Shown: positions 39,258-52,625, numbered from the stretch's first letter. The stretch: DNA of 64,000 bases from Pampus argenteus (GCA_036937835.1 CM072877.1:13942001-14006000), one strand, 5' to 3'. Program-made: numbers and translations. The notes: generated by a model not told the origin, from the sequence alone.

Positions 39258-40219
39258 CTTAGCAGAGGATGCACAGAGGAGGGAACACCAGAACAAGAGA
39301 GAAATATAATACATGAAAATATATAAATAATTAATAGAATTGCAATTATATTAAACTGTGTCTATGTAAACCTGCAACGATGAAGGATAATCTTGATTTT
39401 ATTTATGCACGTAACCATAATAATGTTGCAGCTGCCCATTTTGGTGTACATATGTGTACATACTAAACATGAAACACAAAGTCATTACTAACATCATCAA
39501 AAGTTCTGCTTTTGATACGGATAAGATTTCCCTCTGTCAGACACCACTCCTGCAAAACAGTGAATAGGAATTTGATCTGTGACTGGACTGAATCCAGCAG
39601 CTGACGGGTGGGGTTGAATAACAATGTGGGCCCTTTGTTAATGAACCAATGATTTGGCAGCTAATTGTCAAACAAGGTCAAAGTCAGGTAGGTGGCTCAT
39701 TTGACTTACTTTTTTTCTCCCTCTATCAAGTCAATTTCCACAATTTTTTTCCTTTTTTTTTGTGTGTGTGTGTGTGTGTGTGTTCTCTGTCTCTTTTGCT
39801 CTCAGTCGTTCACTCTTTGGCCTCCTGCTGTTTTGTTTCATTACCTCCCCTCCTGCCTTCTTACTCTCCATTTCTTCAAGTTAAAGGACCATACAGATAC
39901 ATTTGAATGTTTTAGCCCATTAACTTCAACTTGTATACATCTTACATTACAGGTTGACTCTTTATGATAAAGCATAAAGTAGGTTTTAAGATTTTATAAC
40001 CAAAGTATTTCACTTTTTATACTCCCGACATCGACTTCGAGAGACTTTAAACTTGCCTCGAACAGCTAATCCATCACAGTGAACAATTCACCTTTAATAA
40101 ATGTAAAGTTAATAGTGTGCTAATGCAGTCGGGAGTAAGGACTGTGAAACCACCCTGTACGGTCATTTAAGTACCAGTGAGTTGGTAGATGAGAGGAAAG
40201 AGCAGACAGGACTTCTTAC
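39258..40219 (-). other. astn2 intron, about 960 bases
   Basis: Short intron with one GT repeat (39761-39783) next to a T-rich tract. Nothing else recognised. Confidence 0.88.
39761..39783. repeat. (TG)n microsatellite
   Basis: About 11 TG units directly after a T-rich tract. Confidence 0.92.
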
Positions 40220-40304
40220 CCTTCATTGCGACCCCAGTCGCTGCGAACACAGAGGTGTTTGTGGACAGGATCAGGAGAATAACCCTCATGACAGCTGCAT
40301 TCTC
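40220..40304 (-). CDS. astn2: astn2 exon: second half of EGF1
   Basis: This short 85-base exon encodes ECSCHEGYSPDPVHKHLCVR followed by SDWGRNEG. The pattern C-x-C-x4-Y...C is the C-terminal half of an EGF-like module, completing the one begun at the end of the 45735-45902 exon. The first codon is a Gly split with that exon. Acceptor tgtcacag at 40305-40306; donor GAAGG|gtaag at 40218-40219. It enters in phase 1 and leaves in phase 2, and the last Gly codon completes in the exon at 39257. The match to vertebrate astrotactins is close over its whole length. Confidence 0.95.
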
Positions 40305-40466
40305 CTGTGACACAACAGAACAAGGAGCGACACAGTGGAAGATATTTATTTATTGTCAGTAGCCAAATAAATGACCATGTAATTGACCCCTAGACAGCTC
40401 ATTCATTAGAGATGTATTGAAACTTCAGTTGCTATGCTACTTCATTTTAGAGCTACTCACCAGTAT

Positions 40467-40490
40467 AAATAAATAAATAAATAAATAAAA
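40467..40490. repeat. (AAAT)n microsatellite
   Basis: Six AAAT units. Confidence 0.9.
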
Positions 40491-41426
40491 TTACAATGAC
40501 ACCAATACTGTTACTTCCCTGAAAATTTTACCTAAATTTAGTAGCAATCCATCTTCTTTGATTTTATCCAACAAAGAGCTAGCGTGAATATTTTGCGCAC
40601 CATCATCTCAAGATAGAGTTGCATGTTTCTACTGTAGATGTTTCTGCTAGAATACTATGGACATACAGTACAGTAAGCTCTGTTGCTAAATTAACCTGCT
40701 AAATCACTTTTTTCAATATTATGACAGCGCATGTTTTGTTATGCGTAATGCCTTAATAACAGATATCGCCATCTGACAGCACTGAACTGAGAACACAGTG
40801 CCTATCTTGTAGCTTGGGCCTTGAGTATTTCTCAGTCTTATAATACGTAACGCTGAATAAATTATTTCTGAATAAATCATCTGATGAACCTCAAATGAGA
40901 TATAGTCTAGTTACATATCCTGCTTACTGTAGTTTCAACAGTAATGGCCATTTATTAGAATGACAAAAAATGAGAAATAATAAACCCTTGATCCTTATTG
41001 TAGCTATTGAAATAATGTTTGTGATCTCCTGTACTGTTAGATTGCTGCTACTCAGATAACATTAAATAAACAACTGAATATTTTGGGGGTTTTTTTATGG
41101 GTTAAGTCTATAACTAATATGACAACAGAATCACTTTATAGTGCCACATATAGTAAATAAATAAATAAAAAAAAATAAAAAAGAAAAAAAAAGAGTACAA
41201 TGCACGTATGCATTTTAAGGGATGGGTGCATCTTAGGTCATTGATAGATTTATCAGCCTTTCTGTTGGTACTGTTACCAAAATAAATGGTACTGACTGCT
41301 GTCCGTTGACCTATATGGAGGTATAATACTGGAAAATAGTGTAATAGCCACCTAGGCAACATCATTCACATTTTATCACCTAGGGTTTAATAATTTATTG
41401 GTTGAGTTTATAGGCTCAAGACTCAC

Positions 41427-41492
41427 CCATGGAGTGATGCAGCGCCAGGATGCAGTCAAAGCCACAAATAATGTTTTGCTGTTTCATGTGGC
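41427..41492 (-). other. Candidate cassette exon inside the EGF1 intron (prediction)
   Basis: The minus strand encodes HMKQQNIICGFDCILALHHS plus M between ctcctccattagtaag (AG at 41493-41494) and a good donor ATGG|gtgagt (41425-41426). The block is 66 bases and enters and leaves in phase 1, matching its host intron. It would add 22 residues with two Cys between CDQDTG and ECSC of EGF1. Stop codons lie directly upstream of the AG. No homologue is known to me. Confidence 0.22.
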
Positions 41493-42486
41493 CTTACTAA
41501 TGGAGGAGCAAGAGCTCTTATAATGGCTTCATTTTCAAATGTGGAGATTACTGGATAATTGTTGCATCCATGACAACAGTTAATTTTCATTATTTTGAAA
41601 AAAAATAACAAAAAAAATCCTCAGTCCATTCAAAAGTTTCTCTGAAACAAATATGAGACCTCGGCATTCTGAGTTAGTCAAATCAAGTGGGTACTTTACA
41701 GTCTTTCTAGTAAAAAAATCCCTCTTTTTGTTTCCTTCTCTTTATGCGATTGCATTTTAAGGGTGGATCCAGCAATTACCAGAAAGAGCTACTGTATATC
41801 TGGCTGTTTATACATTTCACTGGATTAACTAACTTTCACACAACTTGTCGGCATCGGTTTCGTAGTGCAGTTTATCTGCCACTAAAAAAGCTGCTCCAGC
41901 TAGTGCTGGCGTGCTAAAAGGAAAATTGTGATTGTCGAGAAGCGAAACTTAAACTGACTGGTCATTCCCTAGAAAGCTCAATTGCTTCAGACAAGAGGCG
42001 ATTGCACCGCAAAAAAAAAAAGTATGAAGAGGAGGAGTTGTATATAGCTCCTTAAAATGATAAAGACAGTAGTAAAAACATCAGAGAAGGAGGGGATGTG
42101 GAGCTGATGCTGTGTGGTCATTAAACTTGAACCTAATGTTCACTCAGCTGCAACTGCACTCCTTTTACATTTACAGTGTGCATGTGGCTGCAGGAGCCAC
42201 CAGCCATATCAATGCCATCTATGCTCTGCTATGTTATGAGTTTGGACCAGTTGCTGATGTAGCGCCTCATTGATTTATTTATGTTTTTATGATCTTTATT
42301 TTCTTTCATGTGGGCGATATATCGTTATTCTATTTTCTAAGTTATGTTAGGATTTCATTTAACAGCTCCAATAGCATTTATTTTAATACCACTCTATAAA
42401 ACAAGTTGTTATTATTAATACATGGCCAAATTTGTTTTTCTCAATTAGAGTTGAATTTTTTTTTACAATCTTATTACTTTATTAAT

Positions 42487-42512
42487 TAAAATAAATAAAT
42501 AAATAAATAAAT
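42487..42512. repeat. (AAAT)n microsatellite
   Basis: Six AAAT units. Confidence 0.9.
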
Positions 42513-43612
42513 CAGTATCACGCAATTCTGATTTATTTTCTGCTGTTGTTAAGATGAGAAAAATCTGACCATCAAACTGTGCCTTAAAAGGTATACTCTC
42601 ATCTCCTTGTATGTACTCAATAAATCAGACTGCAAGAGCAAGTTGAATGTCTTCATATATGATTTTTCACATTTCAAGGTTCATGGTATGAGCACAGAAA
42701 AGAGGTATTGCTGTCCTGATGCACATTTACTCCTTTTATACAATTTTATAAAGAGAGAAGCTATTCTAATGACCTTGGGTATATTCAACATAAGTGTTTT
42801 ATCATAAGAATATGAATGTGTGTATTTTTGTCTATAAATATGCATGGACAGTATCCGTTGAGTAGAAGGATAAAGCAGGGGTATATGTTAACACCCAAAC
42901 AGTTTCAGTTCCAATTAGATGTGGCTGAAGAAACCTCGGAGACATAATTTATATAACAAAACGAAGACAACTAAGGAGGTTTACGGGTCTTTATGAGGTT
43001 ACTTATGATGATGGATGAAAATGTACTAGCTGCTGATCTATTCTTCCTTAGTAGGGCATATAACTATATGAAATAAAACTGACTAATAATGTAATAATAA
43101 CTGTATTAACTAGTCATCAAGTATTTTATATTTTATTCAAATTCCAATTACCTTTTATGCATTGATAATGTTATTATATGTAACATGAATGCATGAACTG
43201 CATCGTATTTTCAACTCATTTAAAGGGACTTTTTTTTTTTATCACATTCTGACAAATTACTACAATACTATGCAGTTATTACAATATTTGTTACAAGGAT
43301 GGCCCATGTTCCAAGTGCAATTATAGTCAGAGATCAGACAAGAGGAACAGTTGCATTATATTATTTATCCACTAACCTCCATGGGGAACAGTTAAGTCAG
43401 GGAGTGAAGGTGAAGGTAGAATGCATTGCTTATCCAGGCATAGTGATTGTTAGTCAACAGTGACAGTCAACCATGACATTAAAGCAGGATGGAGGCTTAT
43501 GATAGAAATGGTATGAGAAAACGTGGTATGTGCAATAAAAAAAACATGTGATCATAGAGCACAAACTTGACAAAGAGAGTGTTTAGCTGCTTGTGTATGA
43601 GTGTTCATGTTG

Positions 43613-43622
43613 GGGGGGGGGG
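43613..43622 (+). repeat. G homopolymer
   Basis: About ten consecutive G. Confidence 0.85.
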
Positions 43623-45386
43623 CAGTAAATGTCTACAGTAAACGTGTGATTTATAATACATGTTTAAACACAATGTGTCTTCATGAAACATAGGTTTGGA
43701 TAATTAAATTGGCAATAAAAACAATGTGTTTATGCCACCATGTGTAAAATCTGAAAAAAGTCTGACTTTGGCAGCCCCAGTTGTAGTATCAGAGAAGACA
43801 CTACGGTAAACAGCAATGCGTGCCACCTACACAAGTAGATCTGTTTGATTGTCAGGAACAGTAACATTAGCCTTCTGTATTTCCTGTATTTTTCCTGTAT
43901 ATAACGGCAGGACATTAATTTGGGTACTTCTGTAATTCTCTGTCCAAAAACCTACAGTCAACTATACTTTAAACCTTTAGAGATGCCCATGCAGGTGTTT
44001 TCCAATTGCTTGTCAAAAGGAAAAAATACTTTAACATTTGCTGTGGCCACAATAACGATGAGTTTAAAGTTTTAAAATACACAACGATTTGCCCCTTTAA
44101 CGTTTAACAACCAGCGGTTCGCTCTATTGTTGTAACTGAAATAAATGTGCCTGGATGAACGAGTTCATTTCAGGTGCGCTGTCTTCAACAACTGTGTGTG
44201 CATATCGTTGCGATGTGCAACAGTGATGGAAATAGGAACGCTCTTTTGAAGAGCACCTTTAATTTCGCTGCCAGATGGATGAGGTTGCCCTGAGGAGATA
44301 CAACATACTTGAGGGCAATTACTGATCAAATAGTTTCGCTGCTAAAGAGGACAGATGAAAAGAGGAATAAATGGAGAGAGACAAGAAGACAGGGGGAGAG
44401 AGACACATTAATAAAGTGAAAATGCTACATGTACTGGAGTCTAAAAGAGTAAATGACTAACCAATTTGAATCCCATTATTGATCTCAAAATATTAAAACA
44501 ACTCAGGGACTGATGCGAGCATACGCACGCCAGTAAACGCACAGTGAGAATCCAAGAACACGTATGTGCCAACTCTATCTTTGGCATCTTCATGTGTACT
44601 GACCGAGTTGAGTATCTAGAGCTCTAATACATTATGCATTAGCCCTCAACATGCCCTTGACCAGGGTGACATAAATTACACATACATTACATATGTAATC
44701 CATTCTAATGAGCTTAGACTTTCTCTAGTTGGGCTACTTGGGAGTGACACACCTCAGGTAAAGATAAATATACCATGCTGCACTCACAGCTTGTTGGTAT
44801 AGTTCTAATATCAGTACAAATAGGCACAAAAATGATATGAGCTGTAAGTAATAACTGCACATATCTGAATGCAGACACTGCATCGCAATAATCACATTAA
44901 AATATCACACTATATAACATGATCGCCACTGAATCTCCAATCTGTCATTTTACTTGATCATACGGTATATGTTAGATGTGTATGAAGAGGTTCAATCAGG
45001 CTCCTCTGGGAACTTATTTTTTAGACCAGAAAAAACTGAAATGCATTTATTAAGGTAACCCTGTAGCAAAAAGGACTGTCCTTCCTTTCCCTCCTCCACA
45101 TTCTGGGTTCTGCAGTCCTTGCAATTATCACAACATAAAGGAAGTTCAAATGCCAGCATTTCCTTTCTAATCTCAACACACTGTGTTGTATCAACACGGC
45201 TTGAAATATTGCCTGAACGTGTGGCACCCTGCCTTCACCCCCAGCCACTGCAGACGCAAGTATAATGTGGCTGTCTGTGCAATGTCTGATCCTGAATGGG
45301 AAACAGATGAACCTGTTGTTGCACATTTGAGACTTTAAAAGGATGTTTCAGAATTGTAAGAATTGTGTCTTACGTAACAAAATAAG

Positions 45387-45406
45387 TTTTTTTTTTTTTT
45401 TTTTTT
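45387..45406. repeat. T20 homopolymer
   Basis: Twenty consecutive T on the plus strand. Confidence 0.95.
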
Positions 45407-45682
45407 AATAAGTGATCTTTTCAAACGTAGCTTGAGGTCGCTAGTTTAGCTTTAGTGTAGATATATTATATTCCTTTACCTGAGTAACAGCAAAAAACAA
45501 AGTTTATGGGGCTACCAACTGAACACTGCTCGCCCTGAGTGCAAATTAAAAAATTTAAAATACACAGTCCCAACCCATTAATCATGTATGTTTTATCATA
45601 CATAAATGTACCCTGATGTACCAGGCATTAAATCAGTCAAATAGGATGGCAGTTATGAGGATGTGACCTTACTATAATGAAA

Positions 45683-45707
45683 AAATAAATAAATAAATAA
45701 ATAAAAA
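45683..45707. repeat. (AAAT)n microsatellite
   Basis: Five to six AAAT units, about 30 bases beyond the donor of the 45735-45902 exon. Confidence 0.9.
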
Positions 45708-45734
45708 TGTTTGCATGTTTTTTTTAACACTAAC

Positions 45735-45902
45735 CTGTGTCCTGGTCACAAATCTGCTCGCAGGGCTCCATGGTCCTCTGGCCACAGTAGTCTCGCACCC
45801 ACTGTGTGGACGAATTGGTCTGATAGTACAGGGTAAGCTTGGCTGGATTTAGCCAATTAGAAACATCCAAGAAACTGCCCATGCTCACCACAAAACTACT
45901 TC
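45735..45902 (-). CDS. astn2: astn2 exon: post-TM2 extracellular domain, start of EGF1
   Basis: This 168-base exon continues from the TM2 exon with a split Gly codon: GSSFVVSMGSFLDVSNWLNP, then KLTLYYQTNSSTQWVRDYCG, and ends CEQICDQDTG. The NSST sequence is an N-glycosylation motif (N-S-S). The four Cys residues (YCG, PCE, ICD and the run into the next exon) begin the first EGF-like module. The segment just after the helix is a conserved astrotactin-specific domain on the extracellular or luminal side. Acceptor ttttttcag at 45903-45904, donor ACAG|gtta at 45733-45734. Phase 1 in, phase 1 out. Both flanking introns are several kilobases. Confidence 0.95.
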
Positions 45903-48559
45903 CTGAAAAAGAAAAAAGATATTAATTTTGCATGTAGAAAAGAAATAATAGAAGGTTGAAAACAGCTTGATTGTTTGGGTCTTATATATAAGAGCGGTTT
46001 TCCTGTTCCAATTGCAAAAATCACTTGGAAAGAAGCCAATTCTTTTGTTTTCACTGTAATTTTTTTTCCCCCTTCTTGACCATGCTGAATTTAAATGAGA
46101 AAATTAAGACCTATAATGTGTGTATTGATGAGATTTCTTTAGAAATTGCAGTACAGGGGCTAAAAGGCTCTCACACGTCAATCAGTAAACGTTACGCTCA
46201 TTGACGCTGCCTTACCTTTCTTTCTTTACTGCTCCCAAATGAATCGTTAAACTCTGATCACTGAACAAGATTATCCCTTAATTGATACCAGTGACTTGAA
46301 CCTCAGCTGTGAGGAAATTATGTTTCAGTTATCTGGTGAACACAAAGATTTATTTATTTTTTTACAGCTATATAGTGTGTACTGCTGGGTCCTGGAAAGC
46401 AAGTATATATATATATATTGAATTAAAAATGTATTTCAAAAGCTGGGCTAAGACACAAAGATAGCAAATGTATTCTTCTTTTTGTGTTGTTTTTTTTTTT
46501 TTTTTGATGCCCTGTGATGGTGATCTGCAGGCTGGTTTATCTGTAGATGGAGAAACTGCAGTAGCCAACAATCAAATCGCAAGAAAAGTTGCAGAACTGA
46601 AGTGAGTAAACTGAATGAGTTGCACTCAAATTGCAACAAATAAAGCACTAAAATTCCAAGTTTCATCGACTCTTTTTTTTCTTTTTTTTTTCTTATTCTT
46701 ATGTCTTATTTTAGTTTTGGCAGATTCCTAATAGAATACACTACCATTTGCCTCCTCCTACACACATAGTCACCAGCTGCTTCTTTTCACTTGACAAGAA
46801 AGTATCTCACCAGGACGCCGGAGCCTTACAAACTACGTTCATATGTTTAAGCTTTTATTTTCTAACCAACTCACAAACATGACTGGAGCAACACATCTCC
46901 AGACCAGTAGCAGGCATGCTGTGTTGCCTTCAGCGGTTCTCGTAACCATTACTCTACACTGCGGATAGAAGTGGTGTGTCTACTGAAGCTGGTAAATTTT
47001 GTACAGGTTAATATTAGATGTATAGCTCTTGTTTCATAGTCTCTGAAATTAAACCTATTATAAAACACTTTAACACCCCCTGGTTGAGGTGATTAAAGAT
47101 GTCTTAAAGAACTGTATTTTTTTCTCGCCACTGCATATAAGAGTCATTATTCACAACAAAAAAAAAAAAGATATTAATTCATAACTGACAAAAGTTGTAA
47201 ATATTAAGCAATCATAAACCTACACTTCCTTAGAAACGAAAAGAAAGCATTTAATAAAACGCCTAAATTATGTAATAGATATAGAATTCTCCATGAAGGA
47301 TCCCTAAAAACATCACAGGTCAGGCTGACCAAAGGTGAGCATAACAAGGTCATTTCCTGCAGCCGTACAAGTTTAGTGAACAAAAAGACCAGAGGCCCTC
47401 ATTTGCTGACAGAGTGAAAAAAACTAAAGGATTCAGCTCACACAGTAAGGAGGCAATTGTTAGATTATGGGTTGGTTTGTCTGAGACCTGTAAAGAAACT
47501 CCTCCGGAGCAGTTTGCTGATTGCTGGCGAGTTTGTTGTGCATATTGTGAATTGAGTGTGGAAGCCTGGGGAAAAGTTTGTTGTTGTTTTTTTTTTTTTA
47601 AGATTAGTCTTTCAGCTGTTTTGGGAACAGAGGTCAGGAACAGGAAGCATCACACATCGATGTCGTGGCTCTAGTGATAATTGAAGAAACTGTGTGCATC
47701 TAGCAGTTGTTGCACTGAATACATGCAACAATTGTCCACCCAAAAACAGCCATTTGCACCAACTCAATGACACTTTATTATTATTATTTTATAATTTTGT
47801 CTTTCAGTATTCTGTTGCTATGCACTTTGCTCTAATGGGCATTATTGTTTTTTTTGTTTGTTTTTTTGTTTTTTTTCAGTGACTGTACAGTAATGGTACT
47901 TGAGTTACACAACATGATATTTTTTACTACCACCACTACCACTATCTCCAAATAAAACATAAAATTAAAATTACCGTGTGTATTTGATTTAGCAGTTACA
48001 TGCCATGTTAACTAAACAGCCCTGCTTTTCTCCATCTTCTGCCTTTTTTTATACCTACCTGTATATTACTTTGTGTATTTTCATTTGTTTTTGTGTTTAC
48101 TATCTCCAGTCATGTCTGACCTGTCCACTAGCCATCCCTGTTGAGTTTATTGCACATACGCACATACACCCGACCTCATCACTTTTCTGCTCAGCTGCTT
48201 CCTATCACTCATTATTTTCCCAGTATATAGCATAGAGAGTGTCAGATTATCTGTGCTGCCTTGTAGCCACAATGCTCAAGACCTTTCCCCTGCCTACCTT
48301 TTTTTCTGTCCTGACCTGCATATATGTGGCTGGCGAGTTTGGATTTGCTCTATTTGTTTATCTGCTGGATGCATTTGTTTGTTTGCTCTGCTGCAAACTG
48401 TACGCCTGTCAGACTACTGAGTTAAATTACCTGTATATAACCACCTATTATATATACACATTAAGTAAGCACTCCTTTCCCTTCTTTGCACTATTTGAAT
48501 CCTATTTACAGGTCACAGAAGCAGTTTCAGCTGTGTACAGTAGTTCCTTGTGTATATTT

Positions 48560-48666
48560 CTGTTGTGATTGTTGTTATTCTGTGTAAATACACTGAGAGC
48601 CACTAAACCAGAGTCAAATTCCTTGTACGTGTAAAAACACTTGGCCAATAAAGCTGATTCTGATCC
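48560..48666 (+). mobile_element. LINE 3' end (L2/CR1-like tail)
   Basis: The sequence around 48611-48664 (caaattccttgtacgtgtaa, then acttggccaataaagctgat, then tctgat) is the familiar 3' terminus of fish L2-type LINEs, which end in short GATTCT-type repeats. It may mark a 5'-truncated copy; how far upstream it extends is unclear. It lies antisense to astn2. The AATAAA inside it (48647-48652) is part of the element, not evidence of a gene end. Confidence 0.65.
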
Positions 48667-49907
48667 TTTTATCACATCTGCTCGGCCTCAGGTGTCCGAT
48701 TCCATTATACACAAGTTACGGGTTTGCAGAGGAACAGCAAAATTAAAAGTCTGAAACTTTGATTAAAGCTCCTTCAGGATGCACAGTTTCTGTTCATCCC
48801 ACAATAAAAAAAAAAGGAACAAGCAACATATTGATGACTTTCCTGTTTTTAGAGCATTATCTGAGAGTGGCATTAAGGTTAAAGCCATAGAGTGCTCTGG
48901 TGATTATGAATCATCAAAACTTTGTACTCATTTACTTTCATGGAAATTTGCCCACTGGATTTTGATAATTCTTGTATAAAAGTAGAAACTACGTCTTGTA
49001 GTGATAGATGAAGGGTCAGGAGGCTTCCAAGCACATTTAGCTACACAATATACTGTAGAAGTTGAAGTTTTCCCTTTCCAATTGTGTGGCCATGCACACA
49101 CAATTTGTGGGTGTGTGGGCGGACTAGAAATGAGGCCTCAGTAGCAAGAGCACCTGATCGACTGATATGTGAATGCACAGCTTTCAGATATATGGCAATC
49201 ATTAGTTAAATTGCCTCAGCTCTTCACTCTCTCTTATTTCACTTCACTTCTTCCACATTTTTCTATTTTGGCTCTATCTCTTCCCTTCCAGTGAGGTTTA
49301 TACCTTGGTATCTTGCCAACATCATACATTGACCCAACTTACAATTATTTCATGGCCAGCAAGTAATTGGAAAACGACTGAGTTGTTTGATTTCTGTACG
49401 GCTGCACATTCATGCCTAAATACTCGATTGATATCTGGAATTTAAGTTTATTTTGCATTTATTTAGTTCTCTGTCTTCATGTTAGCATGCAAATAGCCCC
49501 CTTAATAACTCCCTTGCTTTCAAGAGCTTTAATAAAGTTGATGATTATAATGACTAATCTATTTCCTTGAGATAATTTTGATGTTGGAGCATATGGCTTG
49601 TTTGTATGCTACGCAGACAGCTTGCTTTCATGGCATAAAATAGAACTAAACGATCAAGCAGTTGTGTCACATTAGTTTAAAAGAACGGTATCGCCGTATC
49701 AACTGTAAACATGAAAACCATAGATCAGGTTTATGTTCCAATAAACAGCATGCAATATCTAGTCTCATGGAAATTCCCAGTATAAAAGCAAAAGAAAAAA
49801 ACAATCACGTTTTGAGCACACTGCTCTCAGATTGCTCAAAAATGTCACTCAAATGTTTGTGGTGTTATAAATCACATTGTGTGTTTTGGTTCCAGAACAT
49901 AATTTAC

Positions 49908-49927
49908 TTTTTTTTTTTTTTTTTTTT
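49908..49927. repeat. T20 homopolymer
   Basis: Twenty consecutive T on the plus strand. Confidence 0.95.
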
Positions 49928-50566
49928 GGATGGATGTGCATCAGTCGTGCACTGGAAAAACATCGAACACCACAAATCACAGTTTAGAGGGTGGAGATTT
50001 CACTGTAAGTCATTTTTAAATAGAAAGATAGGAGGAATGTCGAACTGTCCCTGGTACATTAGCTGTTCCGCTTACTGTAACAGCAAAAACTGTACAAATT
50101 TTTTACCACAGTGTGAAGCCACAGTCATCTCTGCAGTATGCTGCTTGAAGAATGACTATATTCAAACATGGCTGGAAACGGACACAAAAAAAAAAAAGTT
50201 GTACCACAGTGGATAGCAGATGGCTAATGGTTGTCATGATGCTCCACAAATTGATGTATATTTTTTTTTAGCTAACAAGCTCAATGTATCCCAAAGCAGA
50301 GGTGTGCAATGTAGGTGCAATATTTTCTATTACATTTCCCAAGGGACTATTGCAATAAAACTTATCACAGTCATCCTCACTAAGTTTTAATGTTTAATGG
50401 GTTCTTAGTGACAAGCCTTTTTTTCCATTTACTGTATATATGATATGTGAGAGCAACTGGGTTTCTCACATCATGTAGTGTTAATTAAATTAAAGAGAGT
50501 TCACTCAGTAGAAATATTCTTTCAGTTGTATATTCTGCTAAGGTCTAATGAATGTGTTGCACTTAC

Positions 50567-50713
50567 CATCCGCAACAAAATGCTCTGGCACATGGAGGGT
50601 AACCTTGACAGTGAGGGGGCAGGAATCCTGCGTAGCATAGACAATGGCAATGACACATGTGCTTATGGTAATCAACGTCAGGGTGGCCTTATTTAGAGGA
50701 CTGTGTGGGTGGC
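50567..50713 (-). CDS. astn2: astn2 exon: second transmembrane helix (TM2)
   Basis: This 147-base exon encodes 48 full codons plus split Gly codons at both ends. It opens with HPHSPLNK, then a hydrophobic segment ATLTLITISTCVIAIVY of about 17-20 residues, which is the second membrane helix. The extracellular part that follows is DSCPLTVKVTLHVPEHFVAD, highly typical of astrotactins. In the family, proteolytic processing near the outer end of TM2 has been reported, with the two halves held by a disulfide, so the Cys directly after the helix may matter; that is family knowledge, not visible here. Acceptor ctctag at 50714-50715, donor GATG|gtaagt at 50565-50566. Phase 1 in, phase 1 out, matching both neighbours. 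Confidence 0.95.
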
Positions 50714-52193
50714 CTAGAGGTAGAGAAAGAGAGAAAAAAAAAGTGGAAAGGTCAGTAGTTTGAAAGAGGCCCTTTTGTTTTGATCAGGAACTTAAACAGA
50801 CAACTTTAAATATCCTTGACAAGAAAGCAGCAGCCTTTTTTTTACTTTTGCACACAATAATATAATTTGCACAGACACATATACGCAAAACCTACTATCT
50901 ATCTATATCATCCACTTGAGCACTATGCTCTGTCATTAGTAAAGGCTCTAATTGTCCATTAAACCTTGAAAATGCAGTTAATTGTCATCCTAATGTATGA
51001 CTCTCCAGGTTCAAGTTTGTCCTGAGTAAGTACAGAGTGGGAACACAGGAGCCGCTGCAGAACAGCCCAGAATCATTTGCCAGTGTGATACATGATCTTA
51101 TTGCCACTGACAGGGTTATACTGTAGATTGGTTGTTTTGGTTGCCCTTTGGCTCTGTCAGGGCTCCCATTTCCAAGCCAGGATACAGGGAATGAAATTAG
51201 CCACTTAACCTCTGTCTACTGATATTTATCATTGAATAGAAGTCAGCATGATGAAAGGAGGGAGGATGTGAGAGGGATAAGGTGGCAATAGTGCTGGTTT
51301 GAACTGTCTTTCTTTTCATCAAAGTGTGCAAAATATAACACAATGTCAGAATATGTGTAAATAGTTTCTGAGCACAATGTTAAAAAAAAATAAAAATTTG
51401 AACATGAAGCTAAAAATACAGCACTGAAGGTGCATGAGAGCTGGCCAGCGTGTGCTGTCGGGGGTTTGTTGCAAAGGTGGTATTCTTGATTCCCTGCCCT
51501 AAGCAAGGGAACATGTAACCCAATCCAAACACTGTGTATTTAAACCAACATGCTGAGTGTAGTTATTAGACCAGTGGGTAGCTTGGAAAATCAGAGCCAC
51601 AGATTTTTGATGTCAGATATGTTCCACCTTTCCCAACTACAGAGTAATATTTATAATCCAAGAAAGAGGAAAATTATTAATTATTTATTATTGATTGACA
51701 TGAAACAATACTACTGTTTCATCAAAGACATTATCCCCAATGGCAGGATAGCCCAGTGAAGTCCCGAAGGGAGTCTCGAAGTGAGATGCAACTCAAGGTC
51801 AAACTCAGCAAAGCAAAGTCAGGATAATGAATCCATGTCCATATCACAGCTGCAATATTGTGAAGGGACAGAAACAACTGCAGTGTCGATAAAAGTGCCA
51901 GAGCGGCTAATCCTTTTGGGGTGAGCGTGGTGTCACTGGGCTTGCGAAGGGGTCCCTCAATTACTACAAAAGCCTACTGAGTAGACAAAAGGATGTATAC
52001 TCACGATGGCAAACATTTACCTTATGGCTACAAACCAAACACCTAGTTCATGTGCTCATACACCTACAGATACACTTACTAACAACACACACATATATAA
52101 ACACAAGTGAATGTAAAGCGCAAGCAAACACACAGATCAACCCTAAACAAAGCTTACTGTATGTTCATTTAGAATTGCTTCGATTGCTTTTCT

Positions 52194-52227
52194 AAGGTTG
52201 TGTTTTCTGTCCAGAAAACACAACCTT
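52194..52227. repeat. Perfect 16-bp inverted repeat, 2-base loop
   Basis: Arms aaggttgtgttttctg (52194-52209) and cagaaaacacaacctt (52212-52227) are exact reverse complements around tc. Near-perfect palindromes like this can form cruciform DNA or an RNA hairpin. Confidence 0.95.
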
Positions 52228-52625
52228 TGATTGTAAAACACAAACCAGCCTTGTGACTACTAAAACTCATGACGTAGCACTCATTCAGACAGAAAGCAAG
52301 CGCTGAGTATAGTGATAGTAACTATTAGGACCAAGGATAAGGATTTAGCTTTTTGTTGACATTAAAAGGATAGATACGGACAGCCAACTTAGTTGTTTAA
52401 AAGAAAGAGCATAGTGGTTACATATTAGAGCAGTCTGTCTCTCCACATGTCTACCGGTTCACACATTATGCCCAAAACTACAATTCATCTTGTACAATTT
52501 TTGAGTTTGCCACAACATTGAATGAAAATATGACTGTTTGGTCCAGCATAATTCTAAACTGAGTAAGGACTACTAAAAAATCAGTGGCCCGTGAGATTTC
52601 TTTGCTTTCCTTGCTTTCCTTGATC

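Larger units (their letters stand above)
40305..45734 (-). other. astn2 intron splitting EGF1
   Basis: A 5.4-kb intron with AAAT-type repeats at 40467-40490, 42487-42512 and 45683-45707, a T20 tract (45387-45406), a G10 run (43613-43622) and one phase-compatible open block at 41427-41492. No other gene seen. Confidence 0.83.
45903..50566 (-). other. astn2 intron between TM2 and post-TM2 exons
   Basis: A 4.7-kb intron. It holds a LINE 3' end on the plus strand (48560-48666) and a T20 tract (49908-49927). The 184-codon plus-strand frame at 49662-50216 spans that T tract and looks like chance. Confidence 0.83.

Noticed and set aside
46214..46246. Possible small exon FNDSFGSSKE with a gtaag donor
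   Set aside because: Weak acceptor and a phase that does not fit the phase-1 host intron.
48005..48568. Two adjoining plus-strand frames followed by AATAAA, suggesting a small gene
   Set aside because: The AATAAA belongs to a LINE 3' tail, and the frames are hydrophobic low-complexity translations of T-rich DNA.
49662..50216. Longest open frame in the window, 184 codons on the plus strand
   Set aside because: It runs through a T20 tract (giving a run of Phe), has no recognisable domain, and lies in AT-rich intron antisense to astn2; chance is the simplest explanation.
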